Assembly (NCBI GenBank): GCA_964387865.1
Contig: CAYLXC010000002.1
Coordinates: 25,411 to 89,410, forward strand
Source of the DNA: CAYLXC01 sp964387865
GTDB taxonomy: Bacteria > Patescibacteriota > Microgenomatia > Daviesbacterales > UBA10151
Direction of reading: 5' to 3'
DNA: 64,000 nucleotides
Shown: positions 44,251 through 53,653 of the stretch, piece after piece
Layout of the letters: the number at the start of each line of letters is the position of its first letter
Numbering within the stretch: the first letter of the stretch is position 1
Notes under the pieces: generated by a model
What the model was told of the DNA's origin: nothing
The model's database searches: none
Seen by the model: only the letters and a program-made list of their open reading frames with translations
Made by a program: the position numbers and the translations under genes

Positions 44251-44957
44251 AATTATCAATAATTATCCCTCTTTACAATGAGGAAAAAACGATCAATAAG
44301 CTTTTATCAAAAGTTGTCCTTGCAAAGGTCCCGAAATCAATTAAAAAAGAGATTATTGTTATAAATGATGGGTCAATTGATAATTCAAAGTTAAAAATTA
44401 AAAGTTTAAAGTTAAGAGGAGCAAAAAAAATTTATCATGAAAATAATTTGGGGAAAGGTGCTGCAATAAGAAGTGGACTTAGGATTGCAAAGGGTGATTA
44501 TGTAATTATTCAGGATGCTGATCTGGAATATGATCCAAACGATTATTCAAAATTATTATGGCCCATCATACATAATAAGGCACTTGTTGTATACGGAACA
44601 AGACTCATCAATTATCCATTGAGGTTTTGGGGCAAGGACAAAACCGTATTGCCCTCACATCTTTTGGCAAATAAATTCTTGACTTTTTTGACTAATTTAT
44701 TATATGGATCAGAATTAACAGATATGGAAACAGGTTACAAATTAATTGATGCAAATATTTTAAAAAAAATTAAATTTAAATCAAATAGATTTGATTTTGA
44801 GCCGGAAATTACTGCAAAGATTTTAAAATTAAAAATCCCAATTGTTGAGGTACCAATTGATGTTAAACCAAGGACTTATAAAGAGGGTAAAAAAATTAGT
44901 TGGAAAGATGGACTAATTGCAATTTGGACACTTATAAAATATAGAATTGTTGATTAA
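44247..44957 (+). CDS. GT2 glycosyltransferase, DPM-like polyprenyl-phosphate sugar synthase
   Basis: GT-A enzyme of 236 residues: L-S-I-I-I-P-L-Y-N-E-E-K-T, V-I-N-D-G-S-I-D-N-S, G-K-G-A-A-I-R-S-G-L, Q-D-A-D-L-E-Y as D-x-D, and D-M-E-T-G-Y-K-L. This is the set typical of bacterial dolichyl-phosphate mannose synthase homologues. Between N-D-G-S and the G-K-G-A motif sits a Lys-Leu stretch (K-L-K-I-K-S-L-K-L-R) encoded by an A-rich repeat that looks inserted. It overlaps the methyltransferase stop by four bases. It would provide sugar donors to the GT-C enzymes. Confidence 0.83.
   Translation: MKLSIIIPLYNEEKTINKLLSKVVLAKVPKSIKKEIIVINDGSIDNSKLKIKSLKLRGAKKIYHENNLGKGAAIRSGLRIAKGDYVIIQDADLEYDPNDYSKLLWPIIHNKALVVYGTRLINYPLRFWGKDKTVLPSHLLANKFLTFLTNLLYGSELTDMETGYKLIDANILKKIKFKSNRFDFEPEITAKILKLKIPIVEVPIDVKPRTYKEGKKISWKDGLIAIWTLIKYRIVD
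44385..44416 (+). repeat. A-rich repeat inserted in frame in the DPM-like gene
   Basis: AAAGTTAAAAATTAAAAGTT-type run coding for a Lys-Leu-rich loop. It resembles the run at 37085. Confidence 0.5.
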
Positions 44958-44996
44958 ATTTAAATTATTAGAATAATCGAAGTAAAATACGATAAG

Positions 44997-45944
44997 ATGA
45001 AGCTGTTATTTTTAAGTAGGTACCAAAATAATGTAGGAAGAGGAGCTGAAAATTTTGTTGAAGAGTTATCTAAAAGATTATCATACCATCATTCAATTGA
45101 CATTTTTAGTGGGGAAGATGCAGATTATTTTAAAAAAGTAATATATGGAAATTATGATATTGTTATTCCAATAAATGGAAGATCGCAAAGTTTAAAGGCA
45201 TCTTTAGGAAGGATAATAGGAAGATATAAAATATTAATAACTGGACACAGTGGTATAGGATGGGATGATATTCTAAATGTTTTGGTAAGACCGGATGTAT
45301 TTGTTGCCCTTACTGATGGGCAAAAAAAATGGGCTAAGAATTGGGCATGGGGTAGTAAGATTATAAAAATCCCAAACGGTATAGATTTAGATAAATTTTC
45401 ACCACATGGAAAAAAAATAAATATTGATTTACCAAGACCCATTATTTTATCTGTTGGTGCACTAGCTTGGTATAAATATCATGATAGGGTAATTGAGGCA
45501 ATATCCAAACTAGGAAGAGGATCTGTATTAATTGTAGGGGACGGTCCTTTGAAAGAAAAACTCATTAGAGCGGGTAAAAGCTTATTAGGAAGTAGGTTTA
45601 AAATAGCCTCATTTCAGTATGAAGATATGCCGAATATCTATCGCTGCGCTGATTTATTTACACTACCTTCTTGGGATAGGGAGGCGTTTGGGATTGTGTA
45701 TCTTGAGGCTATGGCTTCAGGATTACCAGTAGTTGCTCCTGATGATTTATCAAGAAGGGAAATTATTAATGGAGCTGGAATATTAACAGATGTTTCAAAA
45801 TCACAAGAGTATGCAAAGGCTTTAAATGATTGCTTGGAAAAAGATTGGAAAGATATTCCAAGAAAACAAGCTGAAAAATTTTCCTGGGAGAAAGTATCTC
45901 AAATGTATGAAGAGGCAATGTTAAATATGTTAAAAGTAAAATAA
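44997..45944 (+). CDS. GT4-family glycosyltransferase
   Basis: GT-B glycosyltransferase of 315 residues, at the short end for GT4 because the N-terminal acceptor domain is compact. It opens L-F-L-S-R-Y-Q-N-N-V-G-R-G-A-E; I-P-N-G-I-D-L-D-K-F marks the domain boundary; I-L-S-V-G-A-L and V-G-D-G-P-L-K-E form the donor site; E-A-F-G-I-V-Y-L-E-A-M-A-S-G is a full E-x7-E motif. A cytoplasmic retaining sugar transferase. A 39-base gap precedes it; its TAA and the next ATG share one base. Confidence 0.85.
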   Translation: MKLLFLSRYQNNVGRGAENFVEELSKRLSYHHSIDIFSGEDADYFKKVIYGNYDIVIPINGRSQSLKASLGRIIGRYKILITGHSGIGWDDILNVLVRPDVFVALTDGQKKWAKNWAWGSKIIKIPNGIDLDKFSPHGKKINIDLPRPIILSVGALAWYKYHDRVIEAISKLGRGSVLIVGDGPLKEKLIRAGKSLLGSRFKIASFQYEDMPNIYRCADLFTLPSWDREAFGIVYLEAMASGLPVVAPDDLSRREIINGAGILTDVSKSQEYAKALNDCLEKDWKDIPRKQAEKFSWEKVSQMYEEAMLNMLKVK

Positions 45945-47320
45945 TGATTCAAAAATTACTAATATCCCTCGTCTTATTTATTTTATCTATAATATTAATT
46001 GGTCAAAATCTCAGTAAACCTTTTTGGGGTGAACATGATTGGAATGGGGTAAGATATGGAAATATTGCAAGAAATTATTTAAGGTATGGAATTTTAGATT
46101 TGCAATTTGCTCAAATTGAAAATTCAGGAACTTTAAATAACAAAAAGGAATACTTTACCCATTACCCTCCCCTGTTGCCAATTATAATCTCACTTTCATA
46201 TAAAATGTTTGGAATATCTGAGTGGTCTACAAGAATTGTTCCACTTTTTGCAACCTCTGGAAGCATTGTTCTTATTTTTTTAATTGGTAATAAATTGTGG
46301 AATATAAAAACAGGAATTCTTGCAAGTCTACTTGCCTTATGTTTACCTATAATTCTTTATTTTGGAAAAAATCCTGTTCATGAACCAATTGTTTTATTTT
46401 TTATACTTTTGTCATTTCTTGCCTACCTGTACTTAAAATCATCGAATAACAAGATCTTTAAAATATGGTTTATACTAGCCTTGATTGCTGCTCATTTTAC
46501 AACATGGGCTGGGTATTTTTTATTGCCGGCTATAGCGCTTATAACACTAATTAGGAGAGATAAGATTTTATTTAAAAGACTTATTTCATACTGGTTAATT
46601 CCGGTAATTATGTTTCCCCTATATTTAATATTTTTATACTTCCAAACAGGAAGCTTGTTGGGAGGAGATTTGTTAGGTGTATTTTTACAACGAAGCAGCA
46701 TTTCTAAGGAGTTACAGCCAATGGATTTTAATTTAATTAACTATTTAGGAAAACTTAGACTCTGGTTTTTTAGTTTGTTTTCAGGCACGTTAGCTTTTAT
46801 TGTATTTTTTTGGTTTATATATCACATAATAAAGAGATTTGGTAAGGCAGATTTACAATTACTAACTTTACTCTTTTTTGGGATACCATATTTTGTATTT
46901 TTTCCAAACGCTGCTTTCATACATAATTATTTAGTATTTTATTTTGTGCCTTTTTTTGTTTTGGCAGTATCTCAAGCGATATGGAATCTAGCAGAAATTA
47001 AACCTCTAAAAAGATTAAGTTTTTTAGTTCCAATAATATTTCTTGTCCCTATCTTTTTTGAAAGAAAACCATTTCTTGACGTTTTATACAAAAGTCAAGG
47101 TGATAAATTTGAAGTGGAGGTAGGATGGGCTATCAATCAACAGACTAATTTGGATGATGTTATTTTGATATCTCCTTTTAAATTCTCATATTCGGCTGAT
47201 AAGTTCTTAAGATTCTATTCAGATAGAAAGTTAATATATTCTGATTATGATGATATGGAACATAATGTTAGAGTTTTAGTTGATACAGATAATCAAAAAT
47301 TTGAGATAATTAAAAAATGA
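45944..47320 (+). CDS. PMT/ArnT-like GT-C glycosyltransferase (458 aa)
   Basis: Multi-pass membrane protein with an N-terminal anchor, then the first-loop motif W-G-E-H-D-W-N-G-V-R-Y (acidic residues expected to be catalytic in GT39/GT83 enzymes), T-H-Y-P-P-L-L-P, which is the H-P-P-L motif of the PMT_2 family, and S-E-W-S-T-R-I-V-P. N-P-V-H-E-P is in the P-E-P-like position. About ten membrane segments and a short soluble end. It should move a sugar from polyprenyl phosphate to an outer acceptor. It shares one base with the previous gene and four with the next. Confidence 0.82.
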   Translation: MIQKLLISLVLFILSIILIGQNLSKPFWGEHDWNGVRYGNIARNYLRYGILDLQFAQIENSGTLNNKKEYFTHYPPLLPIIISLSYKMFGISEWSTRIVPLFATSGSIVLIFLIGNKLWNIKTGILASLLALCLPIILYFGKNPVHEPIVLFFILLSFLAYLYLKSSNNKIFKIWFILALIAAHFTTWAGYFLLPAIALITLIRRDKILFKRLISYWLIPVIMFPLYLIFLYFQTGSLLGGDLLGVFLQRSSISKELQPMDFNLINYLGKLRLWFFSLFSGTLAFIVFFWFIYHIIKRFGKADLQLLTLLFFGIPYFVFFPNAAFIHNYLVFYFVPFFVLAVSQAIWNLAEIKPLKRLSFLVPIIFLVPIFFERKPFLDVLYKSQGDKFEVEVGWAINQQTNLDDVILISPFKFSYSADKFLRFYSDRKLIYSDYDDMEHNVRVLVDTDNQKFEIIKK

Positions 47321-48069
47321 TTTCTACAGTTTATATTTCCTATAATGATGCACAAAAAATTAAAAATAGTTTGGAAAGTGTAAAAAACTTTGCAGACGAA
47401 ATTGTTATTTTGGACCTTGGATCCACTGATAATTCAAAGGAAATTGGTGAAAACTTCAAGGCAAAAATTTTTTATCATGATTATGTTTCTTATGTCGAAT
47501 TAGTAAGAAACTATGCAAATGATTTGGCAAAGGGAGATTGGATTTTAGTTTTGGATCCTGATGAAGAAATATCTGAGAAATTGAAAAACAAATTAAAGGA
47601 AATTAGGAAGCAAAATAAATATGACGCGGTAAATATTCCAAGAAAAAATATTTTTTTTAATAAGTGGATTTCTCATACAAACTGGTGGCCGGATAGACAT
47701 GTAAGGTTTTTTAAAAAAGAAAAAGTAAAATGGTCTGATAAAATCCATAAATACCCGAAGGTTATTGGGAAAATTCTAAATTTGAATGCAAATGAGGAGT
47801 TGGCAATAATTCACCATGGTTATAAATCCATAGGTGAGTTTTTAGACAGGCAAAATAGATACGCATCATCAAAGGCGGATAATTTATATGAGGAAGGGGC
47901 AAGATTTTCATATGGTCTGCTTATTTGGAATCCCGTAAGGGAGTTTTTGATACGGTTTATTAAACATAAAGGATTTCTGGACGGAATTTATGGATTCAGT
48001 CTTACACTTTTAATGATGATCTATCAGATGGAAGTTATGATTAAACTTTGGGAGAAGGAGAAAAAGTGA
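47317..48069 (+). CDS. GT2 glycosyltransferase, WaaE/KdtX-like
   Basis: GT-A enzyme of 250 residues: I-S-T-V-Y-I-S-Y-N-D-A at the start, L-D-L-G-S-T-D-N-S, then V-L-D-P-D-E-E-I-S as the metal site, and W-P-D-R-H-V-R-F-F-K, a strong signature of the WaaE-like beta-1,4-glucosyltransferase subgroup. W-S-D-K-I-H follows, as in that family. The C-terminus carries hydrophobic stretches. It probably adds a sugar to the lipid-linked chain. Same subgroup as the gene at 42759. It is tightly coupled to both neighbours. Confidence 0.83.
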   Translation: MISTVYISYNDAQKIKNSLESVKNFADEIVILDLGSTDNSKEIGENFKAKIFYHDYVSYVELVRNYANDLAKGDWILVLDPDEEISEKLKNKLKEIRKQNKYDAVNIPRKNIFFNKWISHTNWWPDRHVRFFKKEKVKWSDKIHKYPKVIGKILNLNANEELAIIHHGYKSIGEFLDRQNRYASSKADNLYEEGARFSYGLLIWNPVREFLIRFIKHKGFLDGIYGFSLTLLMMIYQMEVMIKLWEKEKK

Positions 48070-49487
48070 TGATATGGATAATTTTGGTCTTGTCATTAAC
48101 TTTGAGACTAATCAGTCTAAATCAGAGTCTTTGGCTTGATGAAGCAATTAATGTATTGGCTACCCAAAATTTTTCTCTTTTAGGAATGGTTACTGAGTAT
48201 GCAAAAGCTGATTTTCATCCACCCCTCTATTTTATAATACTTTGGATTTGGACAAAAATGTTTGGAATCAGTGAATTTGCAGTGAGAATTCCCTCAGTAA
48301 TTTTTGGCGTACTAACAATTTATTTAGTTTTTTTAATAGGCCAAAAATTACATTCTAAAACTTTAGGATTATTTTCCGCATTTCTCTTGGCAATAAATCC
48401 ACTGCATATTTATTATTCTCAAGAAGCCAGAATGTATTCTTTGGCTGCGTTTGCAGTGTCCACTAATGTCTTCTATCTAACAAAACTTATTCAGGGTGAA
48501 AAGCCAAGGTTTATTTTATTAATAATAAGCAATTTTTTAGTACTGACTTCAGATTACCTTGCATATTTTATTTTTCCTGCCCAGCTAATTTTTTTGTTTA
48601 TCCAAAGGAATAGAGAAACTATTAAAAAATGGCTTCTTGCATTAGGAGTTTCTGTGTTATTTAGTATTTGGTGGTTGCCAATGTTATTAGCACAGCTAGA
48701 TGTTGGAGCAGTTGCTGCAGAAAGACTTCCAGCATGGAAATTTATTGTGGGTGGTTTTGATTTAAGGGGAATTCCTCTAACTTTTGTAAAATTTATTATT
48801 GGGAGAATAAGTTATCCTGATAAGATAGTTTATGCAGTAACTTTATTACCTGTTTGCTTTTTATTTCTATACCTTATCTTTAGGGGGATAAGATTTATCG
48901 GAAGTATTGGAAAAAAATTACTCCTCTTATGGTTTGGAGTTCCCATTATTTTAGGAACTTTCATTTCACTTTTTATTCCCATTTACAGTTACTTTAGAAT
49001 GCTTTTTACTCTTCCGAGTTTTATATTTTTAATTGCATTAGGTATTATTTCTTTTAAATCCCAATTAAGATACGCTTTTTTACTTGCGGTCCTGTTAGTT
49101 GAGCTTTTTTCCACTTCCATATATTTATCAAATTCATCCTATCAAAGGGATGATTGGAGGGGACTTGTGAATCACTTGAAAATGACAGATAATAATTCAT
49201 TAATTTTGTTTGAAAGCTCAGGAACACTACCTCCATTTGATTATTATGCCAAAGGAAGTTTAAACGCAATAGGTGCTTTGAAGGATTTTCCAGCAATTAA
49301 TAACAGTGATTTGGTTGATTTGGAAAGCATTTCAAAAAAACAAAAAGATATATATCTGATTGAGTTTTTGGTAGATATATCGGATCCAAATAGATTAGTT
49401 AATAAAAAGCTAGTTAGTTTGGGGTATAAACAAATTGAGATATTAAATTTTGTGGGTGTAGGATTTGTTTATCATTATGTTAAGTAA
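48069..49487 (+). CDS. PMT/ArnT-like GT-C glycosyltransferase (472 aa)
   Basis: Membrane protein with about ten hydrophobic segments. S-L-W-L-D-E-A near residue 25 is the catalytic acidic motif of the PMT_2 family, D-F-H-P-P-L-Y-F the second family motif, and Y-Y-S-Q-E-A-R-M-Y the third. All three match polyprenyl-phosphate-dependent GT-C proteins closely. The ATG at 48069, preceded by GGAGAAGGAG and overlapping the prior TGA by one base, is preferred over a TTG at 48048. Sugar unknown; calling it ArnT would overstate the evidence, since no lipid A genes are present. Confidence 0.85.
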   Translation: MIWIILVLSLTLRLISLNQSLWLDEAINVLATQNFSLLGMVTEYAKADFHPPLYFIILWIWTKMFGISEFAVRIPSVIFGVLTIYLVFLIGQKLHSKTLGLFSAFLLAINPLHIYYSQEARMYSLAAFAVSTNVFYLTKLIQGEKPRFILLIISNFLVLTSDYLAYFIFPAQLIFLFIQRNRETIKKWLLALGVSVLFSIWWLPMLLAQLDVGAVAAERLPAWKFIVGGFDLRGIPLTFVKFIIGRISYPDKIVYAVTLLPVCFLFLYLIFRGIRFIGSIGKKLLLLWFGVPIILGTFISLFIPIYSYFRMLFTLPSFIFLIALGIISFKSQLRYAFLLAVLLVELFSTSIYLSNSSYQRDDWRGLVNHLKMTDNNSLILFESSGTLPPFDYYAKGSLNAIGALKDFPAINNSDLVDLESISKKQKDIYLIEFLVDISDPNRLVNKKLVSLGYKQIEILNFVGVGFVYHYVK

Positions 49488-50832
49488 ACTAACAATTATT
49501 TTACTTGGGATAATCATTTTTGCTCATAGTCTAATTTTAACTAAACTATTTTTTTTTCCGTATCCGGAACTTTTTGTTTATCCTTATTTAACAAACCATG
49601 GATTAAAACCATATTATGAGATTTTAGATCAGCATTTTCCAGGACTGATGTTTTTTCCAATTAATTTGGACAATCTGGGGATGAATACAGCAGAAGATGC
49701 GAGAATTTTGTTAATTGCATTAGTAATACTTACCCATGTTCTGCTTTTCTTAATAGGCAAAAAAGTTTTCAAAAGCGAAGGGAAGGCATTGCTCGTAAAT
49801 TTTTTATATCTCGTTTGGCAACCGTTTTTTGAAGGATGGGTTTTTTGGATAGATAATTTTCTGCCGTTACTATTGCTCCCAGCATTCTATACCCTTTTAA
49901 AAAGAAAGATTTTTTTAGCAGGAATACTCATGGGTTGTGCAATTGTTTTTAAACAGGTATTGATACCTCTTGCTTTGATAATTTCCATCTACTTATGGTG
50001 GGAAAGTAAAAAAATTAAGGTTATTATTAATTATATTTCAGGTTTATTTATTCCAATTTTACTGATGGTTATTTATTTAATAAGTATTGGAGTTTTTAAT
50101 GATTTTATATATTGGGCAATTATTTTTAACCTTACAATTTATGCGAAGTTTGGAAGAGGTATGGTGCCTGATTTAGCCCATCTTTCGAGAGTTGTGTTAG
50201 TCTTTGGTACTGCTTTCATAATTTTAAGAAAAATAAAAGAAAGAATAACTCAGTTGCTAATAATTTTCTTAATAGGAAGCTTAATTGGACTTTCCACAAG
50301 GTTTGATTTTGTGCACTTTCAACCAGCCTTACCTTTTGCTATCTTTGCAACAGTATTTGGATTGGGGAAATTGGAGAAATGGGGGAGATTGGGGAAAATC
50401 TTAATAGCAAGCTATGTACTTATTGCAGTATGGTGGGTGAACATTTTTTATAGGGGGCACATAGGGGATAAAGTTTTCTTTTTTGATTCTCAAACTATAG
50501 AGATTGCAAATAAAATCAAAGAGTACACAAATATGGGTGATAAGATTTTTGTTCTTGGAGCTCCGCCAATTTTGTATCAGATGACTAAGACAATCCCTGC
50601 AGGAAATATTTTTGTTTTTCAATTCCCTTGGTTTTTAAAAGTGGTTGAAGATAGAATTTTGGAGGGAATTATTATGGATAAACCAGATATAGTGGTTTCA
50701 GATAGGACCGTGAAAATTGAGGATCAACCCATCACAGAATTTGCAAAAGAAATTGATAAATATATTCAGGAAAATTATGAAGTTATAGATCGGGTCGGAA
50801 TAACAACTATTTTACGCCGCAAAACTCATTAA
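49477..50832 (+). CDS. GT-C-like membrane glycosyltransferase (451 aa)
   Basis: Multi-pass membrane protein whose first loop has F-P-Y-P-E-L-F-V-Y-P, then L-D-Q-H-F-P-G-L in place of the H-P-P-L motif, and F-K-Q-V-L near the middle, seen in RgtA/B/C/D-like GT-C proteins. The last 110 residues are soluble (F-V-L-G-A-P-P-I-L-Y). The acidic catalytic pair is less clear than in its neighbours, so the assignment is softer. The ATG at 49477 overlaps the previous gene by 11 bases; a TTG at 49465 is in frame. Confidence 0.72.
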   Translation: MLSKLTIILLGIIIFAHSLILTKLFFFPYPELFVYPYLTNHGLKPYYEILDQHFPGLMFFPINLDNLGMNTAEDARILLIALVILTHVLLFLIGKKVFKSEGKALLVNFLYLVWQPFFEGWVFWIDNFLPLLLLPAFYTLLKRKIFLAGILMGCAIVFKQVLIPLALIISIYLWWESKKIKVIINYISGLFIPILLMVIYLISIGVFNDFIYWAIIFNLTIYAKFGRGMVPDLAHLSRVVLVFGTAFIILRKIKERITQLLIIFLIGSLIGLSTRFDFVHFQPALPFAIFATVFGLGKLEKWGRLGKILIASYVLIAVWWVNIFYRGHIGDKVFFFDSQTIEIANKIKEYTNMGDKIFVLGAPPILYQMTKTIPAGNIFVFQFPWFLKVVEDRILEGIIMDKPDIVVSDRTVKIEDQPITEFAKEIDKYIQENYEVIDRVGITTILRRKTH

Positions 50833-50834
50833 TC

Positions 50835-50843
50835 TGCTACAAT
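50835..50843 (+). promoter_or_regulatory. Extended -10 promoter (TGCTACAAT) six bases before the 50850 start codon
   Basis: TGn plus TACAAT, with exactly six bases to the ATG, in the 17-base gap after the GT-C gene. A leaderless transcript is predicted. Confidence 0.5.
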
Positions 50844-50849
50844 TGATTC

Positions 50850-51866
50850 ATGCTACGAGTTGGGATGGATATTTCGCAGATTGCTCACGGGGGTGGAGTG
50901 GCAACATATACCCGGAATTTATCTGAGAAGCTTTCCAAATTTAAAGATTTGGAAATGGTTTACTTTTATTCCTCTCTAAGAAAAGCTTATCATGGGCCTT
51001 TAAAAAATGTTAAAAAATACCGTCTTCCTCCAACTCTTTTTGAAATGCTATTTAACAGGTGGAGGAATGTTGGAATTGAAAAATTCCTAGGTCCTTTGGA
51101 TGTTTTTCATTCTTCTGATTGGACTCAACCTCCTACAAAGGCAAAAAAAATTACAACCTATCATGACGTTATTCCTCTAAAATACCCGCAGTGGTCTCAT
51201 CCTAAAATAGTTTCTGTACACAGAAGACGATTAGCTATTGTTGAAAAAGAAGTTGACTTAATTATTGCTGTTTCAGAATCTACAAAAAAGGATCTTATTG
51301 AAGTTTCAAACATTCCTGAAGGGAAAATTACGGTAATTTATGAGGGGCCAACAGGAGATTTTAAACCTCAACCTAAAGAGAAATTGGATAAATTTAGGAA
51401 AAAATATAAATTACCCAAAAATTATGTGTTAGCAATAGGCGGAATAGGGGAGAGGAGGAATCTAAAAAGGATAAAAGAAGCTTCTAAAGATTATCATTTG
51501 GTGATTGCCGGACAAACAATCCCATGGCTTGAAATTGATGAATTAGAGCTACTTTTTAGTTCGGCTACTGTTTTACTTTACGCATCCCTCTATGAAGGAT
51601 TTGGTTTACCAATTTTGGATTGTTTCGCATGCGGAGTACCGGTTATTACATCAAATATCTCATCTATACCGGAGGTTGGTGGAGACGCTGCAATTTATGT
51701 TGACCCATTAAATGCAGAGGATATAAAAAGGAAACTAAAGCTTATAATGGAAAATAAAGAGATTAGAGAAGATTTAATTAAAAAAGGATTTGAGCAAGTT
51801 AAGAAATTTTCCTGGGAAAAGTGTGCTAGGGAGACAGCTGAAGTGTACCGGGAGGTAATAAGATGA
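50850..51866 (+). CDS. GT4-family glycosyltransferase with E-x7-D variant
   Basis: GT-B enzyme of 338 residues: G-G-G-V-A-T-Y-T-R-N-L in the N-terminal domain, H-D-V-I-P-L near 105, I-A-V-S-E-S-T-K-K-D-L, A-I-G-G-I-G-E-R-R-N-L-K-R at the donor site, and Y-E-G-F-G-L-P-I-L-D-C-F-A-C-G. The second acidic residue of the donor motif is Asp rather than Glu, a conservative change. The C-terminal domain is about 30 residues shorter than in the following GT4. Its end overlaps the next GT4 gene by four bases; the two look like an old tandem pair. Confidence 0.85.
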   Translation: MLRVGMDISQIAHGGGVATYTRNLSEKLSKFKDLEMVYFYSSLRKAYHGPLKNVKKYRLPPTLFEMLFNRWRNVGIEKFLGPLDVFHSSDWTQPPTKAKKITTYHDVIPLKYPQWSHPKIVSVHRRRLAIVEKEVDLIIAVSESTKKDLIEVSNIPEGKITVIYEGPTGDFKPQPKEKLDKFRKKYKLPKNYVLAIGGIGERRNLKRIKEASKDYHLVIAGQTIPWLEIDELELLFSSATVLLYASLYEGFGLPILDCFACGVPVITSNISSIPEVGGDAAIYVDPLNAEDIKRKLKLIMENKEIREDLIKKGFEQVKKFSWEKCARETAEVYREVIR

Positions 51867-53017
51867 GGATTGCAGTAGATGGATATGAAGCAAATGTACC
51901 ACAAAGGCTTGGATCATCACTCGTGGGATTTGAGTTAATTAGAAATTTTGAGAGGATTGATAAAAAGAATGAGTTCACAATTTTGTTACCAAGTAAGCCC
52001 CTGGATGATTTTCCTAAAGAAAGAAGTGGGTGGGAATATAAAATATTAAAGCCAAAAAGGTTTTGGACAAGGATTGCCTTGCCATTTTCTCTCTATACAA
52101 TTAAAAGGAAACCAGATTTAATTTTCTCTCCTACTCACTATATTCCCAGATTTTCTCCAGTCAATAGAGTTGTAACTATCTTCGATTTATCTTTTTTGCA
52201 CTTTCCTGAAATGTTTAATGCTAAAGATTTATGGCAGCTAAGAAATTGGACGAAGTTTTCTGCCGAAAATGCGGATCACATTATTACAATTTCTAAATTT
52301 TCAAAACAGGATATTATCGAGCAATATAGTGTGGATAAAAAAAATATAACAGTTGCTTATCCAGGATATGATGAGGAAAAATTCAAAGTTCAAAATGTTT
52401 CAGAAGAAACTGCCTTCGGCAGGACAAAATTCAAAATTGAAGAAACAAAAAGGAAGTACAAAATAGGTGATAACTATATCATATATGTAGGAACCATACA
52501 GCCTAGGAAAAATCTAATAAGGTTGATTGAGGCAGTTTCCAGAATTGAAAATATAAGACTAATTATTGTAGGGAAGACTAAAGGGGAAGGTAAAGAGGGA
52601 TGGATGTTTCAAGAAACACTGGATGCACCTAAGAGATTGGGTATTGAGGATAGGGTAATCTTTACAGGCTACGTTCCATCAGAAGATTTACCTTATCTTT
52701 TACAAGCGGCTCAAGCTTTCATCTTACCTTCTCTTTGGGAGGGATTTGGTATTCCGGTTTTGGAGGCAATGGCTTGCGGAGTACCGGTTTTAGCTTCCAA
52801 TGTTTCATCACTTCCTGAAGTTTGTGGAAACGCAGGATTAACTTTTGATCCGTATTCAGTTGATCAAATTGAGCAGGCAATAAGAACAATAATTTCTGAT
52901 AAAAAATTGGCGAATAAATTGTCCAAACAAGGATTAAAGCAAGCCAAAAAATTTTCCTGGGAAAAAATGGCTAAAACGGTTTTAAAAGTATTTGAGAAAG
53001 TGGTTTCAAAGTCATAA
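51863..53017 (+). CDS. GT4-family glycosyltransferase (mannosyltransferase-like)
   Basis: Full-length GT-B enzyme of 384 residues. [12 protein letters not shown] is characteristic of bacterial GDP-mannose-type GT4 enzymes; [24 protein letters not shown] at the donor site; [17 protein letters not shown] with an intact E-x7-E. GDP-mannose or GDP-heptose would be a natural donor, but this is inferred. Four-base overlap with the preceding GT4. Confidence 0.87.
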   Translation: MRIAVDGYEANVPQRLGSSLVGFELIRNFERIDKKNEFTILLPSKPLDDFPKERSGWEYKILKPKRFWTRIALPFSLYTIKRKPDLIFSPTHYIPRFSPVNRVVTIFDLSFLHFPEMFNAKDLWQLRNWTKFSAENADHIITISKFSKQDIIEQYSVDKKNITVAYPGYDEEKFKVQNVSEETAFGRTKFKIEETKRKYKIGDNYIIYVGTIQPRKNLIRLIEAVSRIENIRLIIVGKTKGEGKEGWMFQETLDAPKRLGIEDRVIFTGYVPSEDLPYLLQAAQAFILPSLWEGFGIPVLEAMACGVPVLASNVSSLPEVCGNAGLTFDPYSVDQIEQAIRTIISDKKLANKLSKQGLKQAKKFSWEKMAKTVLKVFEKVVSKS

Positions 53018-53023
53018 ACTCGT

Positions 53024-53029
53024 TATAAT
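53024..53029 (+). promoter_or_regulatory. Candidate -10 box (TATAAT) before the acyltransferase gene
   Basis: TATAAT ends nine bases before the ATG at 53039 in a 21-base gap. A near-leaderless transcript is predicted. Confidence 0.4.
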
Positions 53030-53038
53030 AAGCTTAAT

Positions 53039-53641
53039 ATGGCTATTTTTCATGACAAAATGGGCAGGGAATTGACTACCCGAGAGGCTTTTAGAAAAAT
53101 TACAAACAGGATTTATAATGTTGTTTTAGATTTAGAAGTTATGATGCTTAGATGGGTCGGGCATATCCCGTTTCATTCTATAAGAAATCTAATTTACAAA
53201 CTGGACGGAGTAAAAATTGGTAAGGGATCAACTATTCACATGTGGGCAAATTTTTTTTATACACTAAATATTCAGATTGGAGAGGATTCAATAATTGGTG
53301 ATCATGTTTTTTTAGATGGAAGAGACAAATTAAAAATTGGTGATCATGTTGATGTTGCATCTGATGTAATGATTTATAACAGTGAGCATGATATTAATTC
53401 TGAGGATTTTCATGCTACTTTGGCTCCTGTTGAAATAGGAGATTATGTTTTTATTGGGCCCAGGGCAATCATTTTGCCTGGAGTAAAAATTGGAAAAGGG
53501 GCGGTAGTTGGAGCCGGAGCTGTTGTTACAAAAGATGTGCCTGAGTTTGCAATAGTCGGTGGAGTCCCAGCACAAGTGATAGGTGAGAGGAAGTTGAAAA
53601 ATCCACATTATAAGTTGGGTAGAGCCAGACTCTTTCAATAA
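53039..53641 (+). CDS. Hexapeptide-repeat acyltransferase (maltose/galactoside acetyltransferase type)
   Basis: Left-handed beta-helix acyltransferase of 200 residues. An N-terminal helical part (about 1-55) is followed by hexapeptide coils (V-K-I-G-K-G-S-T-I, I-Q-I-G-E-D-S-I-I-G, L-K-I-G-D-H-V-D-V) and the loop Y-N-S-E-H-D-I-N whose His is the catalytic base of the family, then I-I-L-P-G-V-K-I-G-K-G-A-V-V-G-A-G-A-V-V-T near the end. It would transfer an acetyl group from acetyl-CoA to a sugar hydroxyl or amine of the glycan. Confidence 0.88.
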   Translation: MAIFHDKMGRELTTREAFRKITNRIYNVVLDLEVMMLRWVGHIPFHSIRNLIYKLDGVKIGKGSTIHMWANFFYTLNIQIGEDSIIGDHVFLDGRDKLKIGDHVDVASDVMIYNSEHDINSEDFHATLAPVEIGDYVFIGPRAIILPGVKIGKGAVVGAGAVVTKDVPEFAIVGGVPAQVIGERKLKNPHYKLGRARLFQ

Positions 53642-53653
53642 AAATTAAAATTG

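Noticed and set aside
48048..48068. TTG start for the GT-C gene at 48069
   Set aside because: The TTG lies within the purine-rich ribosome site of the ATG at 48069, which begins exactly at the membrane helix.
45944..49487. Naming the PMT-like proteins ArnT (lipid A aminoarabinose transferase)
   Set aside because: Only general GT-C motifs are shared; no aminoarabinose or lipid A genes are present.
53330..53638. A 102-codon minus-strand frame
   Set aside because: Antisense to the hexapeptide acyltransferase, whose regular repeats create long open frames on the other strand.
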